Of a stretch of 64,000 bases of DNA, positions 57,491 to 64,000 are shown in pieces. Made by a program: the position numbers and the translations under genes. The stretch spans positions 14,520,528 to 14,584,527 of the forward strand of contig OZ020253.1 in assembly GCA_963971285.1 (NCBI GenBank), in the 5' to 3' direction. Numbering within the stretch: the first letter of the stretch is position 1; the number at the start of each line of letters is the position of its first letter. The notes beneath the pieces were generated by a model, which saw nothing but the letters and a program-made list of their open reading frames with translations, was not told where the DNA came from and did no database searches. The stretch comes from Astropecten irregularis (Eukaryota > Echinodermata > Asteroidea > Paxillosida > Astropectinidae).

Positions 57491-59373
57491 AGATCCTAAT
57501 TCTGCTTTATCTAGTAGAGTTATTTGTGTTGCAAAACTGCAATTACAGATATATCTGTTATGTTAAAAACATTATCCCAAAATGTATTCATTTGAAATTA
57601 AAAAAAAAAGCAAATTATTATTTTTTTTTGCTGTGAAGTATAACTTTACATTCAGTGCAGCTGTGGTTGATTAAATATAATTTTAAAAAGAAATTGTATA
57701 AAAAATTATTAAAAATTTAAGACCAACAGTTGTACATTCATATTAACTTTCTTCAAATTACTATACTTATATGTACAGTTATCTCTATTAATCAAATTTG
57801 GATATTTACATAATATAATGTATACTATATTAGATGTTTATTGTGGATAAAAGATATATTGTTGTAAAAGATATAAACAAAAAAAGTATATCAAAACAGT
57901 TAACCTCATCATTTGTACATCGGAACCATGAAATCAGTATAAAGAAAAAGGAGAAGAATATTTTCTGTCGACAGGGGGTTTGAAGTGATTGAGATGAAAT
58001 CAAAATGTGTATTTTTGACCTGGTTGATGTTGTGTTTGTACACTGTAAAACAATTGGAATATTTTTTTCAGTATCTCAAATTATTATGTTTTTCTTTTGG
58101 AAAAACACAACTGTGTTATAGGCCCATTCACATTCAAATGAATTTATAATCATTCACAAACATTGTGCGTTATCAAATATGGATGGGGAAAAGCTTATAG
58201 TTTGATACTTTAAATGACTGATCCAAGTCACTTGCTTTTGACACAGGATACATAATTGTTCGAATTGTGCTTTCACATTCGCCTTGCTCGGTATCGATAC
58301 CATCACCATCGACCATACCTAGTATCGATACATTCACAGCAACAACAAAAATAGAGACCAATTTGAAGTAATTATAGGGCCGGGAAACTTTCACTGTAAA
58401 ATGTCATTTCTCAAGCAGTATTGTCGGCTACTTTAAACTCGCCGTGTTTAATTGTCCAACAAATTGCACCACACTTAATAAACTCCCATTGACCTTAGTG
58501 TAAAATCACCCTCAACTTCAGAGTTAAAAAAAACCTCATCCAGGAGTCTCTCGGTTTTTGGTGCAATACTGTAAATGGTAGTTTGAACCCTCACCTACCC
58601 AATTCTTTTAATTTTGGGTTTGTTAGCCGATTAATTTTTTTGATAATTGCCCCAAGAAATAACATCCCCGAAATATCCTAATTTCCTTAACCGACTTGCA
58701 GCCAGTTTTCATGAAGCAACCCTACACGTTCAAAACATTGTAGGGTAAGATTACACCTTCACATGAAGCATTCTCAAGAACCTGGCTTTTTTTGTACAGT
58801 TCTTCGGTAAACTGATATAGGCCTAATTTAGACGATTTGGAGAAATTTTATTCCTGAAATGAAAAGTAATATTGTTCTAATTGTTTCAACTGTCGTTCGT
58901 ATTAATGTGATTCGATTATTGGTTGGATGGAGTTGGGTTTTTTGGTATGTGAATGATGAAAACAATTGATTGTTACGTCACTGGCTTATTGTGAATAGAA
59001 CGAAATGTTTATTATAATATTATTCTTTATAAATTGTTGTGGACTATATTTTTTACGGTTCCCTGTACTAGTCGTGTGTTGACAGCTGTGTATGTATAGT
59101 ATAATTTCCAAATTAATACAAAATATTGTCGTGTATACTATAATGTATATGAAATGGTTTCATGTATAACATTTTTACAAAATGTTTTATTCGAAGCAAA
59201 ATTATATTAATGTTGAATTAAAGTGTATTGAAGATACGAGGCCTTCGTCTTGTGTGTATTGTATTGAATGGGAGTGGTTTAATTATAAATGTCTGTTTAC
59301 GTGCTGTTTCTTGCCGTATGAAGGAAAAAAGATGAAATCCCAATGTCACATAGATCTGCTAACCGTTATATAA
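57491..59373. other. AT-rich unique stretch
   Basis: About 1.9 kb of strongly AT-biased DNA free of the dispersed repeats seen elsewhere. This would fit a long 3' UTR or simple intergenic DNA; I cannot decide. Confidence 0.45.
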
Positions 59374-59735
59374 AATGTAGTATCATACTTTGGTAGGAGA
59401 CCAAAACAGAAATGTTGACATATTTACGTATAACTTTCAGGGTATGAAGATGGTGCTAGTAGAAACCTACCGTTAAATGTTTTCCGTCTGAAATGGTGTA
59501 CGTATTTATCCAGAAATGAGTAAAACAATGACCGAAAATCTTGTTGATCTTTTAAAATATCAAAAATAAAGGAGAAATGACTTAAGAAATACTGTGGCCG
59601 TTTTTCACAATTTTCTCAAAAAGTGGGCACCGTATGAAATTGAAATTTTCACAGATGACTGTGACTGTATCTTCCTTGATATTTTTGCCCATGAATCTGT
59701 ACTTCATTGACAAAAACCAAAGTATGATACTACCT
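59374..59735 (+). mobile_element. MITE family A
   Basis: A full-length copy; the left TTAA is degraded and the right TTAA is intact at 59736-59739. Confidence 0.8.
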
Positions 59736-59967
59736 TTAACGCAGAATCGGCGCTTACGACGGCAGAGGGAAGAACATTGCGCGTGCGAGTGAGTAGGCAC
59801 CCTTGAGTTTCTTTCCAATACTAAGCAGGGCCATAGACTTTAGTGGACCCTGGTTTGGGTTTTTTTTTTTTTCAAACCAAAAGGTGTTCTACGCGGAACA
59901 TAAATTGCTTAGATTAAAATTGGTATCATTTAGCAATCAAAGGTTATTAAAGCCAATTTAGTGTTAA

Positions 59968-60317
59968 AGGTACATGTACATGTACTGTCATGGTAGCATA
60001 CCGAAACAGAAATCTCCACAGATTTACAAGATGGTGATGGTAGAAACATACCTTTAACTTTTTTTCTGCCTATGCTGTATTCATCCAGAAAAGAGTAAAA
60101 CCAATGACCAAAATTATTTTTTTATCTTTTAAAGATCAAAAATAAAAGAGAAAAGACTTAAGAAATAATATGGCAGTTTTTCACTGTTTTCTCAAAAGTG
60201 GGCACCGTATGGGACTGAAATTTTCACAGATGACTGATTATCACAGATTATCTGTCTTGATATTTTTGCCCATGGATCTGTATTTCTTTGATAAAAAACA
60301 TAAGTATGATATTACCT
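59968..60317 (+). mobile_element. MITE family A with ATT-repeat insertion at its right end
   Basis: The left TTAA flank is at 59964-59967. At the right end ATTACCTTTA runs directly into a (TTA)n tract belonging to a different element. Confidence 0.75.
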
Positions 60318-60560
60318 TTATTATTATTATTATTATTTATTCGGCCAGAATCACACAACAAATGAATACAGTAAACAAGTACAAGACTAAAAAAGCAAGA
60401 AGACAAAAAATACAGTTCACATTAAATAAACAACATACAGGAACAACTCTAATTGTGATGGCCAGGATCAACACAAGTATACTAAAACACTGTAGCTCAA
60501 GAGCCTGTTGATCCACTCACAAAAGAGACATAAAATTAATAATTTTATATATATACATGT
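60318..60560 (-). mobile_element. LINE/SINE tail with (TTA)n, minus strand
   Basis: (TTA)n then TTCGGCCAGAATCACACAAC and AAATGAATACAGTAAAC. A related block, GGCCAGAAACACACACCAAA, is at 31250-31275 after its own (TTA)n. The repeated junction marks the 3' end of one retroelement family. Confidence 0.5.
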
Positions 60561-60973
60561 ACAAATAAATAAATTTAATCTACAAATAAATAAATTAAAG
60601 GAAACAAACAAGTAAAAGACAATAAAAGCAAGAAGACAGCAAAGGTACCTTTAAAGGTATTTGTTGTTTTTTTTGCTAATTTGCTAATTTGAGGCTTATT
60701 TAGCCAATGACTAGTAACAGCCATTTTTTATTCAGCATTCCCCAAAATGAAAATGAACTTGTTACCATTTTCAACTCAAAAATTGCCCTTGCCAGACGCC
60801 GGATCCAGTGCAGTCAGCACTCAGCAGACGGTGCTTAAGCCGTGTCCGAAACGGGCTTCCAGAGCTACGGCTACGTCTATTGTCTAGGTGTCTCCGCGTA
60901 TTTGCAATGGAGCGAAGACCTAGACCTAGCTCTAGACATCAGATTCGGATGCAGCCTATGGCTGCATCCGAAT

Positions 60974-61458
60974 CTGGGGTGCGTTCCGCTTGTCTCAACG
61001 TTTGCGGCAACGTTTGTGTACAACCGGAACCGATTGTGAGCGCGCGTGGAACACAACCGTAAAATGGCGGTGTCCAGTCGTAACAAAGATGGCGTCGAAT
61101 GCCTGCAGCGTCCAAAATAATTGATGAAATTTCTGATAGTACTTGTACTGCAGCATATCATTAAGTACCAATTATCTATGGTGCAATTTGTGAAGTACTT
61201 GATAGATTTTCAATCTTAAAAACTGCAGTTTTTACTTTCGTCACAAAAAAAATTACGTCGTCTGCTTACCGTTATGCCATCTTGGAAATATCGACCATTT
61301 TTAAATGACACGCGAACATTCGCGAACATCTCAGAAATATGTTCGCCGACTGTTGCTAACACCCGCCAACGTTAGCGGCGCACAAGTCGTTCCACCCGAA
61401 ATTGTTTGCAAACGTTGGCAAACGGTGGCAACGTTCGCGCAAGCGGAACGCACCCCAG
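60974..61458 (+). mobile_element. hAT-like non-autonomous element
   Basis: A perfect 19-bp inverted terminus CTGGGGTGCGTTCCGCTTG at both ends, then subterminal CAACGTTTGC motifs in both arms. 485 bp with no transposase. A 36-bp palindrome (AGATTCGGATGCAGCC and its complement) abuts the left end. Flanking 8-mers do not match, so target duplication is unproven. Confidence 0.75.
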
Positions 61459-61975
61459 ATGTCACATAATGATGCATCATTTTGGTCACAAGAGGGCGCG
61501 CTAGTATGACAATTACTGACTAGCCTCATTATCAGGTGTAGTGTACTGACCTTTAAGCTCGACTGTATTCGAATACATCGTATCATTCGTCGCGTACTAC
61601 ATCACAGCGTTTGAAATTAAGACTAGTTTAGTTCTGTTTACAAGAAAAGTGTGACGACAATTCGGCGAAATCGAATGAAACCACAAACGCGAAATTTCTT
61701 TTATGTTCCACCCACAAAATTAATTGAGGAACTGAAATAAGTGAAGCACCGGACGCTCTTGATGGTGAAGATCGAAGGAATGTTTCAATCTTGGTGAATT
61801 TCAACAGCAATGGTGACGCCCAAGGTAATGGCATGATTGATTGAGGTGTTACTGTTAGTGTTACTCATTAGGCCTACTCGATAACTCACATAACGTTAGG
61901 GCCTTACTAGTGTTAGTGTTACTGTAAACGGGGTTAGGGTTCAGATGTGGCTTCAAGTTCTACACTACAGTATTT

Positions 61976-62460
61976 AGGTTGCACCCAAGTAAATAAACTC
62001 CCATAGACAACAGTGATAAATCATCAAACTTCAAAAATCATTTAAAAATATACAGAACTCTCACAGCTGTTCAAGTTACACAGAAAAATGATGACCAACA
62101 TGTCACCTTTCATTTTCTTTTCAATTTATGGTAGGGTGACCATTGAATTTTTGAGATATACTCATTCTCAGCTGAACACCCCTAAAACAAGGTATGGATC
62201 ACTACAGTCAAAGAAGCCATTTTCAAAAAAACATCCCTCTGCAAAGCGGCTGAAATAGACCCACTTTCTCACCCAATTGCATCAAAAATGGTCACAAATG
62301 GAAGCCCAGAGTCCAGGCAGGAGGTCCAGTGCCATATTTCTTCAATCCTTCATTTTCATAGCTCTCACTTACTCTCTTATTTAAAATATATTGAGTGCTT
62401 AACTTTTATTAATGAGCTCGGCGGACGGATTTTGGCCCTATTTACTTGGGTGCACCCTAT
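61976..62460 (+). mobile_element. ~484-bp element, tandem copy 1
   Basis: Starts AGGTTGCACCCAAGTAAATA and ends TATTTACTTGGGTGCACCCT, which are inverted to each other. No ORF beyond 67 codons. It is followed directly by copy 2. Confidence 0.85.
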
Positions 62461-62944
62461 AGGTTGCACCCAAGTAAATAAACTCCCATAGACAACAGTG
62501 ATAAATCATCAAACTTCAAAAATCATTTAAAAATATACAGAACTCTCACAGCTGTTCAAGTTACACAGAAAAATGATGACCAACATGTCACCTTTCATTT
62601 TCTTTTCAATTTATGGTAGGGTGACCATTGAATTTTTGAGATATACTCATTCTCAGCTGAACACCCCTAAAACAAGGTATGGATCACTACAGTCAAAGAA
62701 GCCATTTTCAAAAAAACATCCCTCTGCAAAGCGGCTGAAATAGACCCACTTTCTCACCCAATTGCATCAAAAATGGTCACAAATGGAAGCCCAGAGTCCA
62801 GGCAGGAGGTCCAGTGCCATATTTCTTCAATCCTTCATTTTCATAGCTCTCACAACTCTCTTATTTAAAATATATTGAGTGCTTAACTTTTATTAATGAG
62901 CTCGGCGGACGGATTTTGGCCCTATTTACTTGGGTGCACCCTAT
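62461..62944 (+). mobile_element. ~484-bp element, tandem copy 2
   Basis: Nearly identical to copy 1; the only clear difference I see is CTCACTTACTCTC versus CTCACAACTCTC. The offset is 485 bp. A TA lies at the junction and at the right flank. Confidence 0.85.
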
Positions 62945-64000
62945 AGTACACCATGGAGGAAGGAAGAACTAAGCCCTGTTCACACTGGATACACATTTAG
63001 GGTAGCCTAATTTTGGGGATTGTGATAAGAAGGGATCCCCAAACACATTGATTATTTTTAGCCCTTAATTTAAATAGCTTCTAACGTTAGGGCCTTACTC
63101 CTCAAAAATGATACTTTTGACTTTCAACAAATGTTGCTGGGTCCTTAAAAGCCTAAATTGAAGAAATTTGTGCAACATTTTGGTGTAAAAATGCAATTTT
63201 CTTACGTCCTTCTTGCAAACTTGAAAACAGCCCGTCTATCTAATCGCGTGAGGCCATTTTGTCTGGTCTGGCTAGTCTAGTGCCCAGACTTAACAGATCA
63301 AGAGTCTTCTACATGTATGCCTAAATATCAGAAGGCCAGTTCCCATGTCACTTGACCAATCTCAGGGGTGGAAACCAGACTATTCTCGTCTGCGGCCGTC
63401 CGTGCGGCCGTGAAATGTTCCATCTTCGTTACTGTCTTTACCCCATAATTTCCCTCAAAAATCAAAGCCCTGCCCTCTTTCCACAAAATTAACCTTGTAA
63501 ATAATGTAGAAGAGGACATCATCAAGGTATATGTAGGTAAGTAACTTTCCAAAAGTAGTTTTCCTTTCCTTTATAGTTTTGGGACCCGTCATCGCAATCC
63601 CCCTAATTTTACTGTGATGATGGGTAACATTCTGATGAGTTAATCTTCCCACTGTCCGCACTTGGATTTATTAAGGCGGTTAAAATTATCGAGACGATGG
63701 ATAAACTAATCCAGCTGGCAGAAGTTGCCTCGAAGTTTACACACTCCATTAATTTTTTTCACTTCCCAGATGTTGGTTACTTGTTTGTACATTTTAAGGT
63801 CAACAAATTTTCAAAATATTTTGAAAAATCAGGACATTTCGAAGAGGAACCTCGGATTGTTTTAATTTTTCTGGAATTGTTGGTCGTATGCAATGATTGT
63901 ATTGACAACACACTATCGTAATCTAGGCCTGTGATGTAATCTGTGGTCATTGGACGGTTTGGACCAGATGGGAGATTTAACCGAGACAGTACGTCTGCAC
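62945..64000. other. No gene recognised at window end
   Basis: Unique sequence. The frame at 63697-63921 (+) and those at 63328-63661 (-) show no recognisable domain. Confidence 0.5.

Overview
This is a eukaryotic, AT-rich, repeat-dense genomic window with one well-supported protein-coding gene. I read it as a marine invertebrate deuterostome, most likely an echinoderm. The reasons are a multi-exon vertebrate-like type I cytokine receptor with an Ig module, and the very high density of short inverted-repeat elements, tRNA-derived SINEs and TACATG-rich simple sequence. The lineage call is inference and the species cannot be named from the sequence.

The gene lies on the + strand at about 37251-53356 (stop codon end), with its 3' UTR beyond. 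It is a gp130/IL-6-receptor-family (class I) cytokine receptor. I assembled 11 coding exons with GT-AG boundaries, and every intron phase matches its partner (1,1,2,1,0,1,0,1,1,0). They sum to 3273 nt, or 1090 codons plus stop. The predicted protein has a signal peptide, one Ig domain (residues ~50-143), a two-domain cytokine-binding module (~144-351), a single membrane-proximal FNIII domain (~352-450), one transmembrane helix (~457-480), a Box1-like JAK site (~488-500) and a 590-residue cytoplasmic tail in one exon. The tail carries a YXXQ STAT-type motif and many other tyrosine motifs.

Region 1-37250 holds no gene I can support. It is a mosaic of MITE-like families, SINE fragments and unique AT-rich DNA. 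Exceptions worth reading are a possible FLYWCH zinc-finger exon on the minus strand (27481-27787), an open frame with an in-frame 165-bp duplication (32453-32911), and a cluster of eight 14-bp quasi-palindromes (7798-9566). The most abundant family is a ~360-bp element with inverted ends flanked by TTAA, with about 13 copies. One copy is nested in another repeat, and the matching empty site is present elsewhere in the window, which demonstrates TTAA duplication.

The gene's introns hold two large minisatellites: a 29-bp unit filling intron 3 and a 44-bp unit filling intron 5. Each 44-bp unit contains a copy of the exon 5 splice-donor junction, and the array was later split by a 5'-truncated LINE with target-site duplications. 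Region 53357-64000 holds the 3' UTR, more MITEs, a ~1.8-kb AT-rich stretch, a hAT-like element and two near-identical ~484-bp elements in direct tandem.
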